Source of the DNA: an uncultured Prevotellaceae bacterium
GTDB lineage: Bacteria > Bacteroidota > Bacteroidia > Bacteroidales > Bacteroidaceae
Assembly (NCBI GenBank): GCA_902761905.1
Contig: CACWMK010000040.1
Location: 1-61,016, forward strand
Direction of reading: 5' to 3'
DNA: 61,016 bases
Shown here: positions 8,801 to 16,716 of the stretch, one piece after another
Numbering within the stretch: position 1 is the stretch's first letter
How the letters are laid out: each line of letters begins with the position of its first letter
Position numbers and translations under genes: made by a program
Notes under the pieces: generated by a model
The model's database searches: none
Told to the model about the DNA's origin: nothing
The model's input: only the letters and a program-made list of their open reading frames with translations

Positions 8801-9786
8801 AAATCGGCATAGGCAGCCCCCCACTTACTTGTTCCAATCCAAATCACATCTTGCAGGTCTTTGAAAAAGCAAGAGATATGATTACTAGGTAACGAGAACT
8901 GCGAGTTGTTGCTCCTTGCCAATTTGGTAAGCTGCATACTGTTAGTGTCAAGTAAATATATGCCTTCGTTCTCTGTTCCTATCCACATATTACCAATACC
9001 ATCGTCGAGCATCGAAACCAGGATGGTATGCTGAAATGTTCCTAATATAGGATGATTATCCCATTGCCGGGTTGATGTGTCGTAACGGTTCAACCCATCG
9101 TTAGGCGAATGGGCAGAGAAGAACCACAACCAGCCTTGCGAATCGAGGTATAGCTGATGCCAGCTAGTAGACAAAAAGTTGAAATGCCCTTCATATTTCA
9201 TAATGCCATTGGCAATATCTACCCGATAGAAGTCGCCATTCTGAGTAAGCACATAAGCTCTATCCCTCCTGACCGTCAAGTCAACAATATCGCCAGCAGA
9301 AACATGGGCAATGGTTGAGAGTTTCTTCTGTTCAAAGTTGTAGCGAAACAACATCTTATCGGTATTAACCCATAGATTCTTGTCCTCGTCAGTGAAAATT
9401 CGTTTATAGCTACCTGTGATTCCAAAATTATTGAGCAGCTGTTGGGCTTCGTCGGTAATTCTGTCAAGTGCTCGATTATAAATATAAGTATGCTCTATCG
9501 TCTGAATCCAAAGTGTCCCATCGCCGTCCTCCATAATACGCATGATGTCGTCATTATAATTACCCAACTGAGTAATCGTATATTTTTTAAACTGATAGCC
9601 ATCGTAACGATTGAGTCCATTGCTGGTAGCCAACCACATAAATCCATACTGGTCGCGCAGGATGTCTTTCACATAATTATCCGACAAGCCAGTCCTTACA
9701 TCCAGAGTCCTAAAGATAGGATACTCTGTAGCCATAGCCATTTGCAAGGTCATACAAAAAAGTATAGAACATAACAGTTTCTTCAT
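5863..9786 (-). CDS. Hybrid two-component system sensor histidine kinase/response regulator (HTCS)
   Basis: 1307-residue one-protein sensor and transcription factor typical of Bacteroidota PULs. The start is the ATG at 9786, which opens the signal sequence MKKLLCSILFC. Order of parts: periplasmic double beta-propeller of Reg_prop repeats (about 25-640, many LWIGT-type units), a Y_Y_Y domain (about 680-760), a membrane helix (about 767-785), a HisKA helix with the phospho-accepting His823 in ISHDLKTP, and HATPase_c with N, DTGIGI and GSGIGL boxes. Then come a receiver domain with VISDIMMPEMNG (phospho-Asp1110) and LLTAKS, and a C-terminal AraC HTH domain (about 1205-1307). It presumably binds an oligosaccharide in the periplasm and activates the flanking PUL. 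It is the only regulator visible for all three SusC/SusD pairs. Confidence 0.95.
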   Translation of the reverse strand: MKKLLCSILFCMTLQMAMATEYPIFRTLDVRTGLSDNYVKDILRDQYGFMWLATSNGLNRYDGYQFKKYTITQLGNYNDDIMRIMEDGDGTLWIQTIEHTYIYNRALDRITDEAQQLLNNFGITGSYKRIFTDEDKNLWVNTDKMLFRYNFEQKKLSTIAHVSAGDIVDLTVRRDRAYVLTQNGDFYRVDIANGIMKYEGHFNFLSTSWHQLYLDSQGWLWFFSAHSPNDGLNRYDTSTRQWDNHPILGTFQHTILVSMLDDGIGNMWIGTENEGIYLLDTNSMQLTKLARSNNSQFSLPSNHISCFFKDLQDVIWIGTSKWGAAYADLTPHSFELTRLQGNEDISCIAEDPKGNLWIGFDGEGIAMMTMTGSLTYYNKAKGNLASNLVTCSLTDHAGRLWIGTYGDGILYFDGRQFVKYQTAGAAATFMRCMAEDEYGNLWLGTINNGIVCLCSDGTTAHYTMDNSVLRTSSITSLHCDNHNNLYVGTSTGFYVFDIKAKAFREQNSSTQKLTDDFITSLDKDERGLVWIGTRTGLKIYDEARDTLFSLTEEDGLSNNFVRAVLGDRELNMWVSTDNGLTFVKTTKSDDGGYSFVCIPFFEEDGLEKAAFNNDAVCLTSTGVCLIGSNNGLIRIKNNLLPTDYPLTHIMFTALIVGNQPIEVGDKSGILNRNLQLSNSITLSYDQNNISIDVSAMNYNKKHKIHYLYRLREVNDRWIALPGNRINFNALAPGTYTLEVKATDLGGWTSEPSVLCIHVKPPFWRSMSAYICYLLLIIIGVYLYLRQLQKKHQRMLAQQKLEMELEQQYLMEANKMRFFTNISHDLKTPLSLIITPLEKLLAGQLEKSIRVELDLVWRNARMLMDEVTQLLDMRKLDAGNEKLHLSHGDFIEFLRKIVESFKYYAESRGVVMNLKINSPSIEMDFDQSKMRRVVMNMLSNAFKYNSVRGSISVTVGREGQNMVLQIADTGIGIKDENKHRIFDRFYQESNDTEYIGSGIGLHIVKEYVAMHQGEIAVADNHPQGTVFTITIPVGNTHAESNSIVPTGASDVKGEIVKPEDKTTILIVEDNHDFCMFLERCLNDQYHVLTAANGKDALEVLAVSHVNIVISDIMMPEMNGLELCNRIKTDISFSHIPVILLTAKSTEDNIITGLKDGADDYITKPFNLSILKLRIQKILEWTANSHRAFSEKPEIAPSEITVSSLDEELIEKAIKAVEEQMNNSEFSVEEFGAAVGLSRGHLYKKLMAITGKSPIEFIRTIRIKRGKALLDQGRTNISEVAYTVGFSPKQFSKYFKDEYGCLPSEYIRK

Positions 9787-9812
9787 TATCGCATAGATTA
9801 TTGATTTCGGCA

Positions 9813-9828
9813 CAAATTTACAAAAATA
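9813..9828 (-). promoter_or_regulatory. Candidate -7 boxes for the HTCS gene
   Basis: Two adjacent minus-strand matches to TAnnTTTG occur: TAAATTTG (9813-9820) and TATTTTTG (9821-9828), 27-42 nt upstream of the ATG. The sequence does not decide which is used. Confidence 0.45.
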
Positions 9829-9988
9829 AGTTTGGTTATCATATGAATCTTTGTATTTTTTTCATTCTATCTGCTCTTTTTCCACTTCTTCCTTCCGTTT
9901 TGTATCTTTCTGATGCCCAAATGTTTCAATGGTACATCTAGGCACATCTATAATTCATCCAAATAGCATCTTTTTATGAATAAAATAC

Positions 9989-9996
9989 TACCTTTG
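9989..9996 (+). promoter_or_regulatory. -7 box for the GH27 gene
   Basis: TACCTTTG is an exact TAnnTTTG match, 75 nt before the chosen GH27 ATG. A T-run (TTTTT) about 17 bp upstream is a weak -33 substitute. Confidence 0.6.
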
Positions 9997-10071
9997 CAAC
10001 CAAAAATTATAGTTAAATAGTAAGGACGTTAGTATATGAGTTAATTGGAAAATGTTAAATCTAGAAACGTT

Positions 10072-11343
10072 ATGAAGAGAAATCAAAAGAAAATGAGTAA
10101 AAAACGCCCTACGCTCTGTAGAGGCATCTTTATGGCAATGGCACTGTGCTGTAGCTCGTTATCGGTATCTGCGCAAAAATGGGAGCATTTAGCCGACACC
10201 CCACAAATGGGCTGGAGCACATGGAACAAGTTTCAGGGCGACATCTCTGAGGAAATCATCAAAGGCATAGCCGATGCCATGGTGGAAACAGGACTGCGTG
10301 ATGCCGGTTATACCTATATTAATATAGATGATTGCTGGCATGGGGAGCGTGACGCAGAAGGCTTTATACATGAAGACCCTAAGAAATTTCCCAACGGGAT
10401 GAAATCGGTAGCCGATTATCTGCATAGCAAAGGGTTAAAACTTGGTATCTACAGTGATGCCGGTTCTGCCACATGTGCAGGCATGCCAGGTTCTTTGGGG
10501 CATGAGTATCAGGATGCTATCCAATATGCCCGCTGGGGAGTTGACTATTTGAAGTACGATTGGTGTAATACCACCAATGTAAACCCACAAGGTGCTTATC
10601 AGCTCATGAGTGATGCCTTGCGTTCGGCAGGACGCCCTATCTTCTTTAGCATGTGCGAATGGGGCAGCAGCAAACCTTGGAAATGGGCACGCGAGGTTGG
10701 GCACTCTTGGCGCACCACCCCCGACATTTGGTGCAACTTCGACTCGCTGCGCGTATTTCCTGCCGGTTACAGTCAGTTTGGTGTGATGCAGTGCATACAG
10801 TATAACGACACACTACGCCGCTATGCAGGACGCGGATATTGGAACGACCCCGATATGTTAGAAGTAGGGAATGGCATGACAGAGAATGAAGACCGTGCCC
10901 ACTTCACTATGTGGTGCATGATGGCAAGCCCACTCATTCTTGGTAACGACCTCAGAAACATGAGCGAAGCCACACGCAACATCATCATGAATAAGGAAAT
11001 GATTGCCGTCAATCAAGATTCACTTGGCATTCAAGGGCTCCATTATACCGATAAAGACGGATTGCAATTCTGGTTCAAGCCTCTTGCCAGAGGTAACTGG
11101 GCATTTACCATTCTCAATCCAACACGACAAGATAAATCTTTCGCCATCAACTGGCAAGACTTCAACCTGACCGATAGCGAGGTGAGTGGTCGAGCCACCC
11201 TGTTCAATACACAAGTTTATAAGGTATACAATCTTTGGACTCACAAACTGGAGGGGAAGACCTCAACAAAGAATAAGGTTGAACGCAAGCTGACTATTAA
11301 GAGTCGCGATGTAGTATCCTATCTACTTAGTATCACCAAGTAA
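10072..11343 (+). CDS. Alpha-galactosidase, GH27
   Basis: 423-residue exported enzyme removing terminal alpha-1,6-galactose, as on galactomannan or galactoglucomannan side chains. The ATG at 10072 was chosen; a second ATG at 10093 would give a shorter signal peptide, and the TTG at 10045 is less likely. The signal peptide ends near SVSAQ. The (beta/alpha)8 domain starts at TPQMGWSTWNKF. Family marks are INIDDCW, the catalytic nucleophile Asp163 in YLKYDWCN, and the acid/base Asp in WNDPDML (258-263). SPLILGNDLR and NKEMIAVNQD follow. A short C-terminal beta domain completes the fold, and the length is typical. It lies divergent from the HTCS gene and upstream of the first susC, with its own promoter and a terminator after it, so it is probably a monocistronic member of the regulon. 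Confidence 0.93.
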   Translation: MKRNQKKMSKKRPTLCRGIFMAMALCCSSLSVSAQKWEHLADTPQMGWSTWNKFQGDISEEIIKGIADAMVETGLRDAGYTYINIDDCWHGERDAEGFIHEDPKKFPNGMKSVADYLHSKGLKLGIYSDAGSATCAGMPGSLGHEYQDAIQYARWGVDYLKYDWCNTTNVNPQGAYQLMSDALRSAGRPIFFSMCEWGSSKPWKWAREVGHSWRTTPDIWCNFDSLRVFPAGYSQFGVMQCIQYNDTLRRYAGRGYWNDPDMLEVGNGMTENEDRAHFTMWCMMASPLILGNDLRNMSEATRNIIMNKEMIAVNQDSLGIQGLHYTDKDGLQFWFKPLARGNWAFTILNPTRQDKSFAINWQDFNLTDSEVSGRATLFNTQVYKVYNLWTHKLEGKTSTKNKVERKLTIKSRDVVSYLLSITK

Positions 11344-11368
11344 TAAATAATGATTTTGTATTCTTTAG

Positions 11369-11405
11369 CTTCCCGAATGTATCACGACACATTCGGGAAG
11401 TTTTA
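11369..11405 (+). terminator. Intrinsic terminator after GH27
   Basis: A perfect 12-bp stem, CTTCCCGAATGT / ACATTCGGGAAG, with an 8-nt loop is followed by TTTTAT. It separates the GH27 transcript from the susC/D operon. Confidence 0.9.
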
Positions 11406-11442
11406 TGATTTATAAGGGCACCAAAGAGTTAACTAAAGCATA

Positions 11443-11450
11443 TAATTTTG
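11443..11450 (+). promoter_or_regulatory. -7 box for the first susC/D operon
   Basis: TAATTTTG (TAnnTTTG) lies 53 nt upstream of the first susC ATG. It is the likely start of the transcript carrying genes to 22629. The -33 element is not evident, as expected for an activator-dependent PUL promoter. Confidence 0.55.
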
Positions 11451-11503
11451 CAACCAGAATTTCTACTGATATTATTATACTCTAATTTTAATATTAATTT
11501 AAC

Positions 11504-14500
11504 ATGAACTCTAAATCAAAATTCTGCCAATGGTGTATCATTAGCCTGATGCTGCTATTACCATCTTTCGTCAACGCTCAGACGAAGGTGGTAAGAGGTA
11601 GTGTTGCAGATGCATCAACGGGAGAGGCACTGATAGGTGCCTCGGTGTTAGTGAAAGGAGCATCCACGGGAACAGTGACCGACATTAACGGTAACTTTTC
11701 TCTGGAGCTGTCGGGACACAAGATGCTGACAGTGTCGTATGTGGGTTACCAAACCAAAGAGGTAACGGTGACATCAACGACCAATCTCAGAATCGAATTG
11801 GACCCCGATTCAAAGACAGTCGACGAGGTGGTGGTTATCGCCTATGGTCAACAAAAGAAAGTAACTGTTACAGGTTCTATCTCAAACGTCAGCGGTAAGG
11901 AGCTGCTCAAATCGCCTGTAGCATCGTTGGGAAATGCACTGGCAGGAAAGCTACCAGGTGTTAGTACGGTACAATACTCTGGTGCACCAGGTGCAGATGA
12001 CCCCAACATCTTCATTCGTGGTCAGGCATCGCTGAACGGGTCAAATCCGCTTGTGTTGGTTGATGGCGTAGAGCGTAGCTTCACTCAGATTGATCCAAAC
12101 GAAGTTGCTGATATTACGGTGCTGAAAGATGCGTCAGCCACTGCTGTTTATGGTGTACGTGGAGCCAATGGCGTCATCCTTGTCACTACAAAGCGCGGTG
12201 AGGAGGGTAAAACTCACATCTCAGCCTCAACTTCATGGGGCTTACAAGCTGTGACCAAGTTTATCGAGTTTGCCGACTCATATACCTATGCCAAGACCTT
12301 TAATCAGGCACGTATCACCGATGGTAACAACCCACGTTTCCCGGATGAGACACTTGAGCATTTTAAGAACCACGACCAACCTCTGATTTATCCTGATGTA
12401 AACTGGATAGACTATATGATGAAAGATGTGGCCCTACAGAGTCAGCACAATATCAGCGTGTCGGGGGGTAATAAAGTTGCCCGCTACTTCGTATCGCTGG
12501 GTATGCTCGACCAGGACGGTCTGTTCAAGACCCTTGGCTCTGATCCAAAGTCAAACTTCTCATACCAGCGCTACAACTTCCGTGCCAACCTCGACCTAAA
12601 CTTAGGCAAATGGCATCAACTGTCGGTCAATATTGGCGGACGTGTAGAGAACAAGCGCTCTATCGGTGGGGGGGAGATGAATCTATTTAGTAATCTGATG
12701 GATTCACAACCCTTCTCAGGCCCAGGCATCGTAGACGGCAAATGGATAAAGACCAACCCACAGTATATTGCTACAGAAGATGCTGTAAGTACACGTGATG
12801 GTCTTGACACCTTTTACGGACAGGGCTACCAGCAACAAACAACTAATGTGCTGACAGCCGACCTGATTTACAAGCTCGACCTTGGCTTCATCACCAAAGG
12901 TCTCGACTTGCGACTGAAAGGTTCCTACAACTCAACCTACTATCATTCTAAGGACCGCACGGCAGGACAGCCAGCACAATACACTCCGATTATACAGGAA
13001 GACGGCACGATAGCCTTACAGCGTAAGGGCGACTACTGGAATCTGGGCTACAACGAATCAAGCTGGCCCGACCGCAACTGGTATGCAGAGGCCAGTCTGA
13101 ACTATGCTCGCAGTTTCGGTGGACATAACGTTTCTGCCCTACTGCTTTACAATCAGTCAAAAACATACTATCCCTGGGACAGTCAGAACAGCGCATATAT
13201 CTCCATTCCTAAGGGATATGTTGGACTCGTGGCCCGAGCCACCTATGATTATAACCATCGTTATATGCTCGACCTGAACATGGGTTACAACGGATCGGAG
13301 AACTTTGCCAAAGGAAAACGTTACGGTTTATTCCCTTCTGCTTCTATCGGTTGGTCTCCATCCGAAGAGAAATTCTGGAAGCCCCTGTTGCCTGCCATTT
13401 CTTACCTTAAACTGCGTTTCTCTATAGGAACAGTGGGAAACGACAACTGTCAAGGTTACCGCTTCTTATACTTACCAGCAGCCTGGCAGATAACAGAGGG
13501 ATTCTACAATCATCCCGACAGCTTCGGAGGCTATAACTTCGGAACTACCAACACCACATTCTTGAATGTAGCCCGCGAGTATTCATCAGCATCACCCGAT
13601 GTAACCTGGGAAACTGCCGTAAAACAGAATTATGGTATCGACATGCGACTTTGGAAGGATCGTATCAGCGTTAGTTTCGACTATTTCCACGAAAACCGTA
13701 AGGATATTCTTATCAACAACGAGTCGATGATTAAGGCTCCAACAGCCCTGCGCCCATCGTATATTAACTATGGCCGCGTAAAGAATCACGGCTATGAGCT
13801 AACCTTTAAGTATGCCGACAAGATTGGTGATATCTTCCGTTTTGAGATAGCGCCATCAATTGCTTATTCAAAGAACAAAATTGTGGAGCAGGCAGAAATC
13901 AAACGTGCCGACAAGTTGGTGAAAGCCAACAGCTATATGGGCAAGCAACTTGGATTGACAGAAGATGCTGTCGTATCGCCAGACTGGACATACTATACAG
14001 GGCACTCAATCGGTGAGCGCAAGGGTTATAAGTTCTTTGAGTTTTACGAGCAGGGTAAAACAGAGGAGCGCTATATGGCCACCTATGGACAGCAGCTCCC
14101 CACTCAGTTGGTAAGCGATTTGAAAAACGGTGATGCTGTATATATCGACCTCGATGGCGACGGTCGTGTGACGGAAGAATACGACCAGATGTTCCTGGGC
14201 AAGACCGATCGTCCTGACTATACCTTCTCGCTAAACCTTTATCTGGAGTATAAGAATTTCGATTTGACCATGCTTTGGGCAGGTGCCACTAATGTGGCTC
14301 GAAGCCTCGATGGTGTGTATCGCCATGCATTCGGACAGCAGTATCATTCTTCTTTGCTACAGTGGGTAGTAGATAATATCTGGACTGAGGATAATCCAAA
14401 TGCGCAGTTGCCTCGTCTTACGTTCACAAACGAAAAACAATATCAGGCACACTCTGACATATGGGACTATGATGCCAAATACCTGAGACTGAAGAATATG

Positions 14501-14698
14501 GAAATTGGCTATAACATACGTCGTCCCAAGTGGTTCCGTCAGCTTGAGAGCATGCGTATCTATCTGAATGGTTCAAATCTGCTTACTTTTACACCATTGG
14601 AGGCAAACGATCCTGAGAACATGGGTGGCGGATACATGCAGTACATCAAGTATCCAGTAACGAGAATCTTTAACTTAGGCGTTAAACTAAATTTCTAA
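11504..14698 (+). CDS. susC: SusC-like TonB-dependent oligosaccharide transporter (first pair)
   Basis: 1064-residue outer-membrane receptor. It has a signal peptide to about 26 (SFVNAQ), then a carboxypeptidase-D regulatory-like domain (about 30-105; GSVADASTGEALIGASVLV, GTVTDINGNFSL). The SusC-specific DEVVVIAYGQQKK box follows, then a TonB plug (about 115-235; RGQASLNGSNPLVLVDG, YGVRGANGVILVTTKRG). The 22-strand barrel ends in NLGVKLNF with the terminal aromatic Phe expected of outer-membrane proteins. It pairs with the SusD 4 nt downstream and imports oligosaccharides released at the cell surface using TonB energy. The substrate, beta-mannan oligosaccharides, is inferred from the enzymes around it. 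Confidence 0.95.
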   Translation: MNSKSKFCQWCIISLMLLLPSFVNAQTKVVRGSVADASTGEALIGASVLVKGASTGTVTDINGNFSLELSGHKMLTVSYVGYQTKEVTVTSTTNLRIELDPDSKTVDEVVVIAYGQQKKVTVTGSISNVSGKELLKSPVASLGNALAGKLPGVSTVQYSGAPGADDPNIFIRGQASLNGSNPLVLVDGVERSFTQIDPNEVADITVLKDASATAVYGVRGANGVILVTTKRGEEGKTHISASTSWGLQAVTKFIEFADSYTYAKTFNQARITDGNNPRFPDETLEHFKNHDQPLIYPDVNWIDYMMKDVALQSQHNISVSGGNKVARYFVSLGMLDQDGLFKTLGSDPKSNFSYQRYNFRANLDLNLGKWHQLSVNIGGRVENKRSIGGGEMNLFSNLMDSQPFSGPGIVDGKWIKTNPQYIATEDAVSTRDGLDTFYGQGYQQQTTNVLTADLIYKLDLGFITKGLDLRLKGSYNSTYYHSKDRTAGQPAQYTPIIQEDGTIALQRKGDYWNLGYNESSWPDRNWYAEASLNYARSFGGHNVSALLLYNQSKTYYPWDSQNSAYISIPKGYVGLVARATYDYNHRYMLDLNMGYNGSENFAKGKRYGLFPSASIGWSPSEEKFWKPLLPAISYLKLRFSIGTVGNDNCQGYRFLYLPAAWQITEGFYNHPDSFGGYNFGTTNTTFLNVAREYSSASPDVTWETAVKQNYGIDMRLWKDRISVSFDYFHENRKDILINNESMIKAPTALRPSYINYGRVKNHGYELTFKYADKIGDIFRFEIAPSIAYSKNKIVEQAEIKRADKLVKANSYMGKQLGLTEDAVVSPDWTYYTGHSIGERKGYKFFEFYEQGKTEERYMATYGQQLPTQLVSDLKNGDAVYIDLDGDGRVTEEYDQMFLGKTDRPDYTFSLNLYLEYKNFDLTMLWAGATNVARSLDGVYRHAFGQQYHSSLLQWVVDNIWTEDNPNAQLPRLTFTNEKQYQAHSDIWDYDAKYLRLKNMEIGYNIRRPKWFRQLESMRIYLNGSNLLTFTPLEANDPENMGGGYMQYIKYPVTRIFNLGVKLNF

Positions 14699-14702
14699 AA
14701 TA

Positions 14703-16685
14703 ATGAAGAAAATATATTCAATCTTACTATGTGCCATACTTGCCAGCTGTCAGCTGTTAACACTATCGTGTGTTGACGACGTAAAGTTCGGTGACAACTT
14801 CCTAGACAAGGCAAAAGGTGAGGATGTTAATGAGGATCTGATATTCTCGAAAAAAGTATATACCGAATACTTGCTTTGGCAGTGCTATGAAGGTCTCTAC
14901 TGTCCGTTCAAGAGCTGCTACAGTCTGAATGCAGGCGTCATGGAGGCACTATCGGATATCATGCACTCAGAACTTGGTTGGGATGATATTGGCCGTATGT
15001 TCTATACTGGCAACCTGACAGCAGCCAATGCAAACCCTGGTTGGTGCCAAAGCCGCTTCGCTTTCATATCACAAGGCGGCATTCAGAATATGAGCAACAC
15101 CTCGAAACGCAGTATCTGGAACTGTGTACGCGACTGCGAGTTGTTGATAGACAATGTGGACCGCGTGCCCGACATGACCGATGCCGAGAAAGCGCGTTTC
15201 AAGGCTGAGGCACGCATCATCCTGGCATCGAAATATCTGGATGGTATACGCCACTTTGGTGGACTACCCATCGTTGACCATGCCTTCAAGGGGGATGACG
15301 AATTAGAGGAAGGACGAGCCACTATAGAACAGACCGTGGCCTTTGCCGTAGGTCAGCTCGACGAAGCCATTGCAGAACCTAATTTGCCTTGGAATCTGCC
15401 CGACAATGAGATTGCTACGTGGGAAGGCCGCGTCACTAAGGCATCGGCTATTGCCCTAAAAGCGAAGTTGCTCGACTACGCTGCAAGTCCTATTTTCAAC
15501 AGCGACAAACCTTACTGTAGTGAAGATCCTCAAGATGCTGTTGAAGCACGTCAGGTGTGGTATGGTAACTACGACGTAAAACGTTGGCAAGCAGTCGTAG
15601 ATGCCTGCGAGCAGTTCTTCACCATGAACAGCCAAAACGGTAATTACTATCAACTCATACAACCCACATCGGCCAACGAAGAAGGCTACCGTTTGGCATT
15701 CCGAAAGGCTTACCGCAGCCGCAACAACCGTGAGACACTTCTGGCTGTACACGATCGTGTTTATATGTTGGAGTGGGATCAGTGTCCGGCTAACGTATGG
15801 CATTCTGGTGCTGTTGCTGCTACTCTCGACTGGATGGAGATGTTTCCATGGGCTGACGGTAAGAACTTCGACGGTCAGAAATACTACAACCAAAAGCCGG
15901 CACAGAAGGATATCTTCGCAAATCGCGACCCACGTCTTTATGAGTCGATGCTGGTACAGAAGCAGGATTACAAGTGGCAGATTTACGGCCAGGGCAATCC
16001 TGTACAGCTATGGGAAGGTGGTGAATTTGCCATCAGTGGTGGAACATGGGCCGCAGGAACTTGTCGTCCACACGGATTCCCTACATACAAATATGTACTC
16101 GACTTAGGTTCTGACGACCAGGGTGGACAAGGTATAATTGATGACGAGCCCGTACAATACGCTTATATTCGTTTAGCCGAGCTCTATCTCATCTACGCAG
16201 AGGCATTAGCTGAGACAGGCCAGCAAGCCAAGGCCCTCGAACAAGTTAATATCGTGAGAGCACGTGTTGGTCTGCCCAAAATAGAAACCGCCAATCCAGG
16301 CTTGTCACTTACAGCAAATAAGGACAACCTGATAAAGGAGATTATGCGCGAGCGAGCCTGTGAATTAGGATTCGAATTTGAGAACCGTTTCCACGACATG
16401 AACCGTCGTTTAATGTTCGATGACTTTAAGAAACCGCTTCGTGGCATGCGCATCTACTGGATTGATGCCAATGGAGAACGTGTAGAGCGCAAATGGAACC
16501 CTGACACCGAGGCCTTTCCTACCCGATTTGAATATGAGGCTTACGAGATCAGCGAGAAGACCGGTAACCCACGTTTCGTATGGAAGCACCCAGAAAACTG
16601 GTCTAACAAGTGGATTCTGGCACCGCTGCCACCAGATGAGATTAATAAGAATTACGGATTGACACAGAATCCAGGATGGAACTAA
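14703..16685 (+). CDS. susD: SusD-like surface glycan-binding lipoprotein (first pair)
   Basis: 660-residue SusD/RagB family protein, longer than average. The signal peptide carries a plausible lipobox LTLS-C (Cys23). The helical TPR-type scaffold shows AEARIILASKYLDGIRHFGGLPIV and the C-terminal motifs IRLAELYLIYAEALAETGQ, EIMRERACELGFEFENRFHDMNR and PLPPDEINKNYGLTQNPGW. SusD proteins cap the SusC barrel and hand over oligosaccharides. The start 4 nt after susC and the 31-nt gap to the second susC show one operon. Confidence 0.95.
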   Translation: MKKIYSILLCAILASCQLLTLSCVDDVKFGDNFLDKAKGEDVNEDLIFSKKVYTEYLLWQCYEGLYCPFKSCYSLNAGVMEALSDIMHSELGWDDIGRMFYTGNLTAANANPGWCQSRFAFISQGGIQNMSNTSKRSIWNCVRDCELLIDNVDRVPDMTDAEKARFKAEARIILASKYLDGIRHFGGLPIVDHAFKGDDELEEGRATIEQTVAFAVGQLDEAIAEPNLPWNLPDNEIATWEGRVTKASAIALKAKLLDYAASPIFNSDKPYCSEDPQDAVEARQVWYGNYDVKRWQAVVDACEQFFTMNSQNGNYYQLIQPTSANEEGYRLAFRKAYRSRNNRETLLAVHDRVYMLEWDQCPANVWHSGAVAATLDWMEMFPWADGKNFDGQKYYNQKPAQKDIFANRDPRLYESMLVQKQDYKWQIYGQGNPVQLWEGGEFAISGGTWAAGTCRPHGFPTYKYVLDLGSDDQGGQGIIDDEPVQYAYIRLAELYLIYAEALAETGQQAKALEQVNIVRARVGLPKIETANPGLSLTANKDNLIKEIMRERACELGFEFENRFHDMNRRLMFDDFKKPLRGMRIYWIDANGERVERKWNPDTEAFPTRFEYEAYEISEKTGNPRFVWKHPENWSNKWILAPLPPDEINKNYGLTQNPGWN

Positions 16686-16716
16686 AAAACAGAACAAACA
16701 ACTTATAAGAATCAAT